Below are positions 50,587 to 62,477 of a stretch of 64,000 nucleotides of DNA, piece after piece. The notes under the pieces are model-generated. The model worked only from the letters and a program-made list of their open reading frames with translations, made no database searches and was not told where the DNA came from. This DNA comes from Plantimonas leprariae (GTDB lineage: Bacteria; Pseudomonadota; Alphaproteobacteria; Rhizobiales; Rhizobiaceae): NCBI RefSeq assembly GCF_008802405.1, contig NZ_VZDO01000009.1:1-64000 (forward strand), written 5' to 3'. A program made the translations under genes and the position numbers. Positions within the stretch are counted from its first letter, which is position 1; each line of letters starts with the position of its first letter.

Positions 50587-51504
50587 CTACTGCGTCAGGC
50601 TGGCGATCGACTGCGGCTCGGCGGGGCCGAGATAGGTGTCGATCAGCCGCGTCACTTCCGCGTCCCGCGCCCGGCCCGTCGCGCCGCCGATCACGACGAC
50701 GATGACGCGCCGGCCGCCCCGCTGCGCGCTGGCGACGAGGTTGAAGCCCGAATCGCGGATGTAGCCGGTCTTCATGCCGTCGACGCCCGGCACGGTGCCG
50801 AGGAGATGGTTGGTGGAGCGGTAGCGCTTACCCTCGTACGCGTAGGCCGGCTGCGCGTAGAACGAGGTGAAGCGCGGATGGTTGGCGCGCAACGCCCGCG
50901 CCAGCGTCGCCATGTCGCGCGCGGTCGTCATCTGGCGCGGGTCGGGCAGACCGTTCGGGTTGACGAAGTTGGAGCGCGTCATCTTCAACGAGCGCGCCTT
51001 CGCCATCATCATCTTCGCGAAGCCGTCGACCGAGCCGCCGAGGTTCTCGGCCACCACCATCGCCGCGTCGTTGGCGGACTTCGTCGCGATGCCGTGCGCG
51101 AGGTCGGACACGCGAACGCGGCTGCCGGCCCTCAGCCCGAGTTTCGAAGGCGACTGGCGCGCGGCGTTCTCGGACACCAGCATCGTGTCGTCCAACGAGA
51201 CGCGTCCGCCGTCCACCGCGTCGAACAGGAGATAGAGCGTCATCATCTTGGTGAGCGAAGCCGGATAGCGCACGCCGTCGGCGTCCACCTCGTAGAGGGT
51301 GCGGCCGGTATCGTAGTCGACGACGAGTTCGGACAGGGCGCGGGCCACCGGATAGCCGAGCGTGACCTGCTGCGGCGCCATCACGATGGAGGACGGCGTC
51401 GGCGGCCGCACGCCATCCGCGCTGAGCTGCGCGCTCTGGCAGCCCGCGAGCGCAAGGAGGCCGAGAAGCGCCGCGGCGGCGCGAGAACGCTTGGGCATCG
51501 GCAT
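50587..51504 (-). CDS. D-alanyl-D-alanine carboxypeptidase (S11), lipoprotein
   Basis: 305 residues from ATG at 51504 (ATG 51498 also possible). Lipobox LLALAGC (~16) marks it as a lipoprotein. Catalytic motifs: SxxK in ASLTKMMTLYLLFDAV (~83), SxN in ATKSANDAAMVVAENL (~142), KTG in DGMKTGYIRDSGFNLVAS (~247). It acts on peptidoglycan in the periplasm. It lacks the long disordered tail of the enzyme at 30228, so the two are not simple duplicates. The divergent partner is the methyltransferase gene. Confidence 0.9.
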   Translation of the reverse strand: MPMPKRSRAAAALLGLLALAGCQSAQLSADGVRPPTPSSIVMAPQQVTLGYPVARALSELVVDYDTGRTLYEVDADGVRYPASLTKMMTLYLLFDAVDGGRVSLDDTMLVSENAARQSPSKLGLRAGSRVRVSDLAHGIATKSANDAAMVVAENLGGSVDGFAKMMMAKARSLKMTRSNFVNPNGLPDPRQMTTARDMATLARALRANHPRFTSFYAQPAYAYEGKRYRSTNHLLGTVPGVDGMKTGYIRDSGFNLVASAQRGGRRVIVVVIGGATGRARDAEVTRLIDTYLGPAEPQSIASLTQ

Positions 51505-51685
51505 CGGACCTTCAGGCTCCCGCAACCGGAACAACGGCGGGCGCGCCGCACGGCGCATGGTAAGCCGAAGCTCCTTAAGGGAAATTCACCACACGAGAGA
51601 ATGGCGCGGCGGCAACAGGCGCGAAATCGATGCTTGGAGGTTGGCGCGGCTGGCCGCGCCGCTCTGCCCGCGTTATGGAGCCGCC

Positions 51686-52615
51686 ATGCTGAACGATGCG
51701 AGGTATACGGGAGGAAGCGCGGTCTACGGCCGCCCGCCGGCGGACGTGGTCGAGCTCGATCCCGATGCCCGCCAGTTCTCGCCGCTCGTGCCGGGCTCGG
51801 CTTCGCTGGAAGAGGCACCCGACGCTTCTCTGGAACGGGCGACGGTGCTCGCTCCGCCCGGCACGATCGAGCGCCGCTTCGTCCTGGCGCAGATACTGCG
51901 CGCGGCGAAACCCGGCGCTTCCCTCGCCGTCCTCGCGCCGAACGACAAGGGCGGCCGGCGGATCGCAGCCGATCTCGAAGGCTTCGGCTGCGCCGTCGCG
52001 ACCGAGTCGCGCCGCCACCACCGCATCGCGCGTCTTGCCCGCCCGGAGCGGCCGACCGGGCTCGCGGAGGCGATCGCGGCGGGAGCGCTCCGCTTCGACG
52101 AGACGCTGGGACTGTGGACGCAGGCCGGCGTCTTCTCGTTCGACCGGATCGACCCCGGCACGCGCCTCTTGCTGGATTCGATGCCGCCGCTTGCGGGGCG
52201 CGGCGCGGATCTCGGCTGCGGCATCGGCGTCATCGGCCGTGCCGTCCTCCGGAGCGACAAGGTGAGCGGGTTCGTCTCCGTCGACCTCGACCGGCGCGCG
52301 GTCGAGGCGGCGCGCCGCAACATCGCCGATCCGCGCGCCGCGTTCCGCTGGGCGGACCTGCGCGAGGACATGAGCGGTCTCGCCGAGCTCGACTTCGCCG
52401 TGTCGAACCCGCCCTTCCACGACGGCGGCGCGGAGGACCGGGTACTCGGCCAGGCCTTCATCCGGCGCGCGGCGGCCAGCCTCAGGCGCGGCGGCACGCT
52501 CTGGCTCGTCGCGAACCGGCACCTCCCCTACGAAGCGGTGCTGGCGGAGCGCTTCGCGCGCGTCCGGCTGGCGGCGGAGGCCGGCGGCTATAAGGTGTTC
52601 GAGGCGCGCCGATGA
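51686..52615 (+). CDS. RsmC-like 16S rRNA methyltransferase
   Basis: 309 residues from ATG at 51686. N-terminal half is the degenerate, non-catalytic RsmC-type domain (LAVLAPNDKGGRRIAADLEG). The C-terminal SAM domain has LGCGIGVIGRAVLRSDKVSG (~175), the acidic SVDLDRRAVEAARRNI (~200), and the catalytic NPPFHDGG (~240). RsmC methylates m2G1207 of 16S rRNA; RsmC/RlmG cannot be fully separated by eye. It overlaps the RsuA gene by 4 bases, a sensible rRNA-modification pair. Confidence 0.8.
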   Translation: MLNDARYTGGSAVYGRPPADVVELDPDARQFSPLVPGSASLEEAPDASLERATVLAPPGTIERRFVLAQILRAAKPGASLAVLAPNDKGGRRIAADLEGFGCAVATESRRHHRIARLARPERPTGLAEAIAAGALRFDETLGLWTQAGVFSFDRIDPGTRLLLDSMPPLAGRGADLGCGIGVIGRAVLRSDKVSGFVSVDLDRRAVEAARRNIADPRAAFRWADLREDMSGLAELDFAVSNPPFHDGGAEDRVLGQAFIRRAAASLRRGGTLWLVANRHLPYEAVLAERFARVRLAAEAGGYKVFEARR

Positions 52616-53352
52616 AGGTGCCGACGCTTCGGCTCGATCGCCTGCTCGGCAACATGGGCTACGGCTCGCGGAAGGAGATCGCGCTTCTCGCGCGGCGCGG
52701 CGGGATCGTGCTCGACGGCGCGCCGCTTCCCGACGCCGACCGGCGCATCGCCGTCTCGGCCGATCTCGCCACCCGCATGACGGTGGCGGGTGAGCCGCTC
52801 GACCCGCCGCCCGGCCTGGTGATCCTCATGCACAAACCGCTCGGCGTCACCTGCTCGCACAAGGAGGCCGGGCCCTTGGTCTACGGCCTCCTTCCCGCCC
52901 GCTGGCGGCGGCGTGAGCCGGCGATCTCCACGGTCGGCCGGCTCGACAAAGAAACGTCGGGCCTCCTGCTCCTCACCGACGACGGCGGCTACCTCCACCG
53001 CGTCATCTCGCCGAAGCGCCACGTTCCGAAGCGCTACGTCGCGCGGCTCGCCCGGCCGCTTCGCGGCGACGAGGGTGCAGTCTTCGCCGCCGGCACGCTC
53101 CTGCTGGAGGGCGAGGAGAAGCCGCTCATGCCGGCGGTGCTGGAACCGCTGGCCGACGGGCAAGCCGCTCTGACAGTGACGGAAGGCCGCTACCATCAGG
53201 TGCGGCGCATGTTCGCCGCGGTCGGCAACCACGTGGAAGCGCTGCATCGCGACCGGCTCGGCGGCCTCGCCCTCCCCGCCGATCTGGCGCCCGGCGAGTT
53301 CCGCGTGCTCGGCGAAGGCGAGGCCGCACAGGTCTTCGCGTCGCCGGCATGA
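52612..53352 (+). CDS. rsuA: RsuA-like 16S rRNA pseudouridine synthase
   Basis: 246 residues from ATG at 52612. An S4 domain opens it (PTLRLDRLLGNMGYGSRKEI). The catalytic motif with the aspartate nucleophile reads STVGRLDKETSGLLLLTDDG (~105). It continues KRHVPKRYVARLARPLRGDE and GRYHQVRRMFAAVGNHVEAL. It isomerises U516 of 16S rRNA. It overlaps both neighbours by 4 bases, in one operon with rsmC-like and MBL hydrolase. Confidence 0.9.
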   Translation: MKVPTLRLDRLLGNMGYGSRKEIALLARRGGIVLDGAPLPDADRRIAVSADLATRMTVAGEPLDPPPGLVILMHKPLGVTCSHKEAGPLVYGLLPARWRRREPAISTVGRLDKETSGLLLLTDDGGYLHRVISPKRHVPKRYVARLARPLRGDEGAVFAAGTLLLEGEEKPLMPAVLEPLADGQAALTVTEGRYHQVRRMFAAVGNHVEALHRDRLGGLALPADLAPGEFRVLGEGEAAQVFASPA

Positions 53353-54272
53353 GAACGCCCGTGCTCCGTCTCGACCAGAGCTTCGAGCCGCGCCACGGCG
53401 AGGCGGTGGAAGCCGCGCCCGGCATCCTGCGCCTCACCGCGCCGAATCCGAGCCCGTTCACCTTCCACGGCACCAACAGCTACCTTCTCGGTCAGGACCG
53501 ACTCGTCCTTGTCGATCCCGGCCCGAACGACCTTCGCCATCTGAACACCATCGCCCGCGCCGCCGCCGGGCGGCCGGTGGACGCGATCCTCCTCACCCAC
53601 ACGCACCGCGACCATACCGGCCTCGTCGGCGCCGCGAAGGCGGCCTTCGACGCGCCGGTGCTGGCGGAAGGCCGGCATCGCCCGTCGCGCCCGCTCCGCG
53701 ACGGCGAGACGGCGCGGCTCGACGCCTCCGGCGATACCGCGCTGGTGCCGGACCGCCTCGTCGCGGACGGCGAGGTCGTTCCCTTCGACGGCGGAGCCTT
53801 ACGAGTCGTCGCGACGCCCGGCCACGCTGCCAACCATGTCTGCTTCGCCGTCGAGGCGGGACCGGCGGCCGGAACGCTCTTGTCCGGCGACCACGTCATG
53901 GCCTGGTCGACCAGCATCGTCGCGCCGCCGGACGGCTCGATGCGCGACTACATGGCCTCGCTCGACAAGCTGCTCGAACGGGACGACCGCCTCTACCTGC
54001 CGGGCCACGGCGGGCCGGTGACGGGACCGCGACGGTTCGTGCGCGCCATGAAGGCGCACCGGCTGATCCGCGAGGCGGCGATCGTCGCGGCGCTCAAAGC
54101 CGGCGACCGGCGCATTCCTGAGATCGTCGCGCGAATCTACCGCAACACCGATCCCGCCCTCCACGGCGCCGCCGCCTTGTCGGTGCTGGCGCATCTCGAA
54201 GACCTCGCCGAGCGGGGCACCGTGCGCTGCGAGGGACCGCCGGCGCTCGGCGCGGCGTTCGAGGCGGTCTGA
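53349..54272 (+). CDS. MBL-fold metallo-hydrolase (LACTB2-like)
   Basis: 307 residues from ATG at 53349. Metal-binding HxHxDH in LLTHTHRDHTGLVGAAKAAF (~94), the second His in ATPGHAANHVCFAVE (~160), the bridging Asp in LLSGDHVMAWSTSIVAPPDG (~177), and a last His in YLPGHGGPV (~220). The C-terminal winged-helix-like end (DLAERGTVRCEGPPALGAAF) matches the LACTB2 group of RNases. Substrate could be RNA or a small ester. Confidence 0.87.
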   Translation: MRTPVLRLDQSFEPRHGEAVEAAPGILRLTAPNPSPFTFHGTNSYLLGQDRLVLVDPGPNDLRHLNTIARAAAGRPVDAILLTHTHRDHTGLVGAAKAAFDAPVLAEGRHRPSRPLRDGETARLDASGDTALVPDRLVADGEVVPFDGGALRVVATPGHAANHVCFAVEAGPAAGTLLSGDHVMAWSTSIVAPPDGSMRDYMASLDKLLERDDRLYLPGHGGPVTGPRRFVRAMKAHRLIREAAIVAALKAGDRRIPEIVARIYRNTDPALHGAAALSVLAHLEDLAERGTVRCEGPPALGAAFEAV

Positions 54273-54275
54273 ACC

Positions 54276-55190
54276 TTAACTCCCTGCCGGCGCGACCGTG
54301 CCGACCATCGCGGTGTCGACCCGCGCGAGGAAGTCCTCGATGAAGCGGCGGTTCTGTCCGAAGTCGTACGAACCGAAGCGGGAGACGGATCGAAGGTCCA
54401 GGTAAGCCTGCGAATCGTCCTCGACGATGCGGATCTCGACGTCGCTCGGCAGGCCGAGGACGGGGCTCGCGGCCACCGCCGCGATGCGGTACTCGCCGGA
54501 ATCCGGCTGGTCGAGCGGATCGGGTGCCTTCGCCGGCGTTTCCGCCTCGCCCGGCACCTCGCGCGGGGTCGGCACCGGAACCGTGCCCGCGATCGCGGCC
54601 GGCGGCGGCTCGTCGGCGGGGCTCGCGTCCTCGCCGCTTGTCCCCTGTTCGGGATCGGCGGTCTGGACCTCCCCGACGGTCCAGCCGACGTCGCCGAGCA
54701 CGAGGCGCACCGCCGCGTAGACCTGCGAGGCGCGCACCGCAAAGACCCGGCCGTTCAACGCCTCCTCCTCGTCCGGCGCCTGGGTGGCATTCGTGGGCGC
54801 GGCCGGCGGGACGGTGGCGGCCGATGCGTCCTGCTCCTCTTCCGCGATGCCGTCGGTTTCCGCCATGTTGGTCGGCGGGTTGCGGAGCGCGAGCGCGCCC
54901 GCGAAGGCGAAGGGCGCCGCCACGAGCGCGCCGATCACCAGCGCGGCGAGCGCCGCGCCGCCGCCCCGGTACCCTTTGCGCCAGACGCGCGCGAGGCCGA
55001 ACAGCGCGAGCACGAGGGCGAGCGCCGCCAGCGCGCCGACCACGGCGAGGAGGATCCGAAGCACTTCGAACTCGATGCCGTGCAGCCGGAACATCAGGAC
55101 TGCGACGACGAGGAGGATCAGCGCGAAGCTCGCGAGCCGCCGCGCGAGGCTGGCCGTCCGGAGCCGCTTCTTCAGATAGTGACCTGCCAT
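54276..55190 (-). CDS. DUF1499 membrane protein
   Basis: 304 residues from ATG at 55190. Three hydrophobic helices near ~20-40, ~42-65 and ~80-105 (ALILLVVAVLMFRLHGIE; AALAALVIGALVAAPFAFAG). A long acidic, Pro-rich linker (~115-220) and a C-terminal DUF1499 part (EYRIAAVAASPVLGLPSDVE, YLDLRSVSRFGSYDFGQNRR). Function unknown. It converges with the MBL gene with 3 bases between. Confidence 0.8.
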   Translation of the reverse strand: MAGHYLKKRLRTASLARRLASFALILLVVAVLMFRLHGIEFEVLRILLAVVGALAALALVLALFGLARVWRKGYRGGGAALAALVIGALVAAPFAFAGALALRNPPTNMAETDGIAEEEQDASAATVPPAAPTNATQAPDEEEALNGRVFAVRASQVYAAVRLVLGDVGWTVGEVQTADPEQGTSGEDASPADEPPPAAIAGTVPVPTPREVPGEAETPAKAPDPLDQPDSGEYRIAAVAASPVLGLPSDVEIRIVEDDSQAYLDLRSVSRFGSYDFGQNRRFIEDFLARVDTAMVGTVAPAGS

Positions 55191-55381
55191 CGACGCGTCC
55201 CGGGCGCAGCTTCGCGCCCTCGATAGCCGATATCGCCGGTCTCCCGCACCGGGAAAGTTCGCGGGCGGCGTTCAGGGCCATCCGGACCGCGTCATCATCC
55301 CGCCGGATTTGGCCGGGCAAGTGACCGCCCGCGATCCCGCCCTCCGGCCGGCCCGCGATGGTCTCGAAAGGTGTCCGCGTG

Positions 55382-55783
55382 ATGAGCCAGGTCGATATCG
55401 AGAGCGGGGACGCCGCCGCACCGTCCCGATTCGAGACCGTCGAGATCGAGCTGGCGCTCGACCTGCAGGAGCCGAGCGGCGAGACTTTCGAGACTCGCGT
55501 GCGCAACGCCGTCGCGGTGGTCGGCGGCGAGGTGTTGTTCGACGTGCCGGCGGACGGCTCGCTCGACGACGCGTCGCGTATCGCGGCGGTACGGGTGCCC
55601 GGCTCCCCTCGCGACCGCATCGTCTTCGCGATCCTCAACGAGACCGAGACGTCGATCCGCGTCGCGGAACCGGACGAGGTCGGCGACCGCCTCTACGGCT
55701 TCGCCGAGGCGTTCGTCGGCGTTCTCACCCGCATCCGGGACGACATGCGGCTCGCCGGCCTCGCCTCCGGCGGCACCGCCTGA
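55382..55783 (+). CDS. Conserved small hypothetical protein
   Basis: 133 residues from ATG at 55382; ATG 55358 would add 8. The composition is acidic (VEIELALDLQEPSGETFETR, DDASRIAAVRVPGSPRDRIV, VAEPDEVGDRLYGFAEAFVG). No recognised domain or signal peptide. It stops 4 bases from the PPDK stop in convergent orientation. The ~190 bases before it (55191-55381) carry only promoters of two divergent genes. Confidence 0.65.
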   Translation: MSQVDIESGDAAAPSRFETVEIELALDLQEPSGETFETRVRNAVAVVGGEVLFDVPADGSLDDASRIAAVRVPGSPRDRIVFAILNETETSIRVAEPDEVGDRLYGFAEAFVGVLTRIRDDMRLAGLASGGTA

Positions 55784-55787
55784 GGTT

Positions 55788-58484
<2,697 letters not shown>

Positions 58485-58603
58485 CGCGCGCCGCGCCGCT
58501 CCCGCCCGGCGAAACCGTATCGCCCGGCAGAAAGACTTAAGGGACTAAAGGCTTGCCGCCAATTGCTGCAGTGCGAAAAAGACGGCTTTCCCCAGTTGCC
58601 GGC

Positions 58604-59302
58604 TTACGACGCGGCGTCGAGGATCGCGGCGAACTCGGCCGGCGGCAGCGCGCCCTCGTAGCGCTTGCCGTTGATGAAGAAGGTCGGGGTCGCCTCGACG
58701 CCGAAGGTGTCGGCGCCGCGCTTCTGCGTCGCCACGACCTTCGCCTGCAGGTCCTTGTCGCTGAGGCAGGCCTTGAAGCTGTCGTCGGTGAAGCCCGCGA
58801 GGCGCGAGATATCGAGAAGCGCTTGGCTGGCGTTCTGGGCATGGGCCCAGGCCTCCTGCTGCTGAAACAGCACCTCCACCATGGCGTTGCGTCGCCCCTC
58901 CGGCGCGCAGCGCGCCAGCATAAAGCCGGCGACCGCGCGCGGATCGAACGGGAACTCGCGCAGGATCAGCTTGGCCTTGCCGGTGTCGATGTAGTCTTTC
59001 TGGATCGTCGGCAGGGTGTTCACCGCGAAGTCGGCGCAATGGCCGCAGGTCATCGAGGCGTATTCGACGATGGTGATCGGCGCGTCGGCCTTGCCCATCA
59101 CCACGTCCGGCAGGGGGCCGGGGGCCATGAGTTCGTTCACGTCGACCTCGCCCTTGGCGCTCGACGCGGTGGCGGAGGCTCCCGGCACCTTGGTGGCGTT
59201 CTCCTGCGCCCCGGCCGGCGCGCCGGCGAAGAGCACCGCCGCGAGAGCGGCGGCAGCGGCGAAGGAGGCGGATCGCCCGAGGCGGGGAAGCATGCGCAAC
59301 AT
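58604..59302 (-). CDS. DsbA-family thiol-disulfide oxidoreductase
   Basis: 232 residues from ATG at 59302 with a signal peptide (FAAAAALAAVLFAGAPAGAQ). Active-site CGHC in VEYASMTCGHCADFAVNTLP (~85), the cis-proline loop GVEATPTFFINGKRYEGALP (~205). The DsbA/DsbG-type helical insert lies between. It oxidises or isomerises disulfides in the periplasm. The position beside DciA and MutY is the conserved order in this group. Confidence 0.88.
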   Translation of the reverse strand: MLRMLPRLGRSASFAAAAALAAVLFAGAPAGAQENATKVPGASATASSAKGEVDVNELMAPGPLPDVVMGKADAPITIVEYASMTCGHCADFAVNTLPTIQKDYIDTGKAKLILREFPFDPRAVAGFMLARCAPEGRRNAMVEVLFQQQEAWAHAQNASQALLDISRLAGFTDDSFKACLSDKDLQAKVVATQKRGADTFGVEATPTFFINGKRYEGALPPAEFAAILDAAS

Positions 59303-59388
59303 GAGGCTCGACTTTCAGCCGCGAAGGTTGGCGGGAGGTGTAGAAAGAGATTGCGGCGCTGCCAAGAGGCGGGGCGCTGACGGCGTCA

Positions 59389-59895
59389 TTACGGTTTCGT
59401 CATCGTCTGCCGGCGCAAGATGCTTTCCCCGTAGGCGAGGAGCGCCGCCTTCAGCTTCGGATCCTCGATCCGCTCGGTCATCGCCTTCAGCGCCTCCTCC
59501 TCCGCTTCCGACAGGCCGCGTAAGGACGGCTTGCGACTCGGCCGCGTCACGGCGACGGGCTTCTGGAGGATGCGGAGCCGGTCCACCGCGCGATAGCCGA
59601 AGAAGACGTTGATGCGCTGCACGATCTCGCCGGACTCGTGCTGGAGGCGGAGCGCCGCGGCGCTCTCGCAGGCGACGACGAGCACGGCCGGCCGCAGCCG
59701 CGCGTCCTTCGCACCTGTTTCCGGCGGCCAGACCAGCTTTTCCGGCCGCGTCACCGCTTCCAGCCGCGCGCCGACGATCTCCGGCCAGGCGTCGAGCAGC
59801 CCGATGGTCATGCCGGCTTTCCGCCGCAGCACCGGATCGAGCAGCGCCGAAACGGCCTCGCCGACCGGCTGGGGCGGAACGAACGGCTTCTTCAT
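59389..59895 (-). CDS. dciA: DciA-like (DUF721) helicase loader
   Basis: 168 residues from ATG at 59895. DUF721 signature: VGEAVSALLDPVLRRKAGMT, IGLLDAWPEIVGARLEAVTR, VLVVACESAAALRLQHESGE, IVQRINVFFGYRAVDRLRIL. A C-terminal helical tail with Lys-rich AEEEALKAMTERIEDPKLKA follows. DciA loads the replicative helicase in bacteria without DnaC. It overlaps the O-antigen-ligase-like gene by 4 bases. Confidence 0.85.
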   Translation of the reverse strand: MKKPFVPPQPVGEAVSALLDPVLRRKAGMTIGLLDAWPEIVGARLEAVTRPEKLVWPPETGAKDARLRPAVLVVACESAAALRLQHESGEIVQRINVFFGYRAVDRLRILQKPVAVTRPSRKPSLRGLSEAEEEALKAMTERIEDPKLKAALLAYGESILRRQTMTKP

Positions 59896-61232
59896 GGGCT
59901 CGCCTCTCGACGCGCCGGTACCGAGGCCGCGACGAGCGAGGCTGCGAAGACCCAGATCGAATCGAGGATGTCGTGCAGGAACATGATGTTGGTCAGCCCC
60001 GGCACGAGAAAGGCGAGCGTCAGGATCGCCGCCGCCGCCAGCCGCGAGTTCCCGCCTTCCGTCCGGCGCGCGGCCCAGGCGGTCCAGAGCGGCGCGGCGA
60101 CCAGCGCCACCAGCGCCGCGAGGCCGACGAAGCCCGCGATCACCCCGACCGTCAGGAACACGTCGTGAAGATGGGTGTAGGAGAAGCCGGCGAAGGCATT
60201 CGTGTCGAGATAGGGTTTGATGGCGCGCCAGAGCCCGCTTTCGCCGTAGCCGAACCATGGGCGCGCCGCGATGGCCTGCGTCGCCGCCTCGTACATGTCG
60301 CGGCGAAGACTGGTCGAGGTGCCGAAATCGACGTCGGCGGCGATGAGCGACAGGTCGCCGACGAGCATGCGGACACGCAGGACGAGCGGCGCGGCGAGCA
60401 GGAACGCCGCTCCGGCGAGAATCGCGCCGCCCGCCGCGGCGAGCGCGACGCGAAGGAGAGGGCTCGTTCCCCGCCAAAGGGCGGCGATCGCGCGCCGGCG
60501 TGCGACGAGCGCGACGAAGAGGACGAGCGGCAGCGCCGGCCACGCGCCGCGCATGCCGGACGCCACCACAGCCAGCGCACCGCCCAGCATGCCGGCGACG
60601 GCGAGCGCGCGCTGCAGGCGGCCGGCTCCTTCCCGCAACGCGAGCAGCGACCAGCCGGCCGCCAGAAGGGCGGCGATGGAGAACGGCCCTTCGTTGCCCG
60701 AAAATCCGTCGACACGGCCGTTGGCGAGGCCGGGCGACAAGAGGCAGATCGGCAGGAGGAGCGTACCGCCGAGCGCCGCGCCGAGAAAGGCCGGCGGCAG
60801 CGTATCGGGAAACCGCGAGCAGCGCATGCGCGGGATCAGGAGCAGCGGCAGCAGAAACAGGAGGCGCTCCCCGACATGGCGCGCCGCCCGGGCTGGCTCA
60901 CCTGCCTCGAAGCCATGGAAGACGTCGGAGCCGGCGATCGCCAGGAAGAAGAACAGCGTCGACAGCACGACGGGCAGGTCGGAACGCTCGAAGCGCCAGA
61001 CGAAGCGGCGGAAGAGGAGGGAGATCAGGGCCCAGCCCGCCAAGACGACCGCGACCACCGTCGCCGCGGAGCCGCCCATCGCGGCCGCCACGAAGAAGGC
61101 GAAGTTCGACAGCCGGTTGCGGTGCCCAAGCGCCGCCCGCCCCGGATGAGCGAGGGCACGGATGCGTTCGCGATAGCCGCGTTGCCGGCCGGCTTGCCCC
61201 AAAGGCAGTAGATCGAGGCCGCTCGCCGGCAC
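59892..61232 (-). CDS. O-antigen ligase-like polytopic membrane protein
   Basis: 446 residues from GTG at 61232; the long open frame upstream is antisense to mutY. About ten hydrophobic helices. A large periplasmic loop follows SLRRDMYEAATQAIAARPWF, with GYGESGLWRAIKPYLD, and ends with YTHLHDVFLTVGVIAGFVGL containing the conserved His-rich THLHD (R...H of the Wzy/WaaL group). It would join polysaccharide to a lipid or polymerise it. Placement between mutY and dciA is unusual. Confidence 0.75.
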   Translation of the reverse strand: MPASGLDLLPLGQAGRQRGYRERIRALAHPGRAALGHRNRLSNFAFFVAAAMGGSAATVVAVVLAGWALISLLFRRFVWRFERSDLPVVLSTLFFFLAIAGSDVFHGFEAGEPARAARHVGERLLFLLPLLLIPRMRCSRFPDTLPPAFLGAALGGTLLLPICLLSPGLANGRVDGFSGNEGPFSIAALLAAGWSLLALREGAGRLQRALAVAGMLGGALAVVASGMRGAWPALPLVLFVALVARRRAIAALWRGTSPLLRVALAAAGGAILAGAAFLLAAPLVLRVRMLVGDLSLIAADVDFGTSTSLRRDMYEAATQAIAARPWFGYGESGLWRAIKPYLDTNAFAGFSYTHLHDVFLTVGVIAGFVGLAALVALVAAPLWTAWAARRTEGGNSRLAAAAILTLAFLVPGLTNIMFLHDILDSIWVFAASLVAASVPARREASP

Positions 61233-61334
61233 GCTGCGACGCCTCACCGCGATCCGCCCGGACCGGTCGCTCTTGCCAATGCCGGCCTCATCGGTTTTCT
61301 CAGGGAGATCGCTCGAAACGTCGAAAGCGCCCGC

Positions 61335-62477
61335 ATGGCGCGCGTCCGGTTCCAGCGGATGCGACGGCGGGGCATGCAAGTCAAGTTCGGAAGAGAGACC
61401 GCCTCCGATGCGCCGGCCGCCGCGCTGCTGCTCGGCTGGTACGACCGGCACGCGCGAGCGCTGCCGTGGCGGGTCTCCCCGGCCGCCTTTCGCCGCGGCG
61501 CGCGGCCCGATCCCTATCGCGTCTGGCTGTCCGAAGTGATGCTGCAGCAGACGACGGTGGCGGCGGTGAAAAGCTATTTCGAGCGCTTCACCAGCCGCTG
61601 GCCGAGTGTGGAAGCGCTGGCGCAGGCGCCGGCCGACGAGGTGATGGCGGCCTGGGCGGGCCTTGGCTACTACGCCCGCGCCCGCAACCTTCACGCCTGC
61701 GCGAAGGCGGTGGCGGCGGAGCACGGCGGCCGGTTTCCGCGGACGGCGGAAGGGCTGAAACGTCTGCCGGGCATTGGCGACTATACCGGCGCGGCGATCG
61801 CGGCGATCGCCTTCGGCGAGCGGGTCGCCGTGGTGGATGGCAATGTCGAGCGGGTCGTCTCCCGCCTGCACGCCATCGAGATACCGCTGCCGAAATCGCG
61901 CCCAGCCATCCGCGCCCATGTCGATGCGATGACGCCGGCGAGCCGTCCGGGCGACTTCGCGCAAGCGATGATGGACCTCGGCGCGACGATCTGCACGCCT
62001 CGCCGTCCGGCCTGCGCGATCTGCCCCGTGCGCCCGCTCTGCACGGCACAGGCGAAGAACGAGCAGGACCGCTTTCCCGTCAAGCTGCCGAAACGCGCCA
62101 AACCCGCCCGGCGGGGGGCGGCCTTCGTCGCGGTCCGCCGGTCCGACGGCGCGGTCTGGCTGCGCCGGCGGCCGGAGGCGGGCATGCTCGGCGGGATGGC
62201 CGAGCCGCCGACCACCGGCTGGTCGGCGAAGGGCGACGGCGCGACCGGCGCCGAGGCCGCGCCTTTTCCCGCCGCCTGGGCGCATCGAGGCGTCGTCTCG
62301 CACGGCTTCACCCATTTCGACCTGGCGCTTGACGTCTGGCATGCCGTGGTGGACGAAACCGGGGAAACGATGGACGGCTGGTGGTCGCCGCCCGGGCGCA
62401 TCGGCACCGAGGCGCTGCCGACGCTGATGCGCCGCGCCATCGCGCTGGCAACGGAGAGGGACGGGAAACCCGCATGA
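61335..62477 (+). CDS. mutY: A/G-specific adenine glycosylase
   Basis: 380 residues from ATG at 61335; ATG 61374 would give the more common length. N-terminal SDAPAAALLLGWYDRHARAL PW, EVMLQQTTVAAVKSYFERF with catalytic Glu, HhH LKRLPGIGDYTGAAIAAIAF followed by VVDGNVERVVSR (catalytic Asp ~157). The iron-sulfur ligands are in CTPRRPACAICPVRPLC (C-x6-C-x2-C-x5-C, ~220-237). The C-terminal NUDIX-like part reads oxoG. It removes A opposite 8-oxoguanine. Confidence 0.93.
   Translation: MARVRFQRMRRRGMQVKFGRETASDAPAAALLLGWYDRHARALPWRVSPAAFRRGARPDPYRVWLSEVMLQQTTVAAVKSYFERFTSRWPSVEALAQAPADEVMAAWAGLGYYARARNLHACAKAVAAEHGGRFPRTAEGLKRLPGIGDYTGAAIAAIAFGERVAVVDGNVERVVSRLHAIEIPLPKSRPAIRAHVDAMTPASRPGDFAQAMMDLGATICTPRRPACAICPVRPLCTAQAKNEQDRFPVKLPKRAKPARRGAAFVAVRRSDGAVWLRRRPEAGMLGGMAEPPTTGWSAKGDGATGAEAAPFPAAWAHRGVVSHGFTHFDLALDVWHAVVDETGETMDGWWSPPGRIGTEALPTLMRRAIALATERDGKPA

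Noticed and set aside
61233-62342. Long minus-strand frame opposite mutY
   Set aside because: It is the antisense shadow of mutY; the membrane protein begins near 61,232 where hydrophobic segments start.
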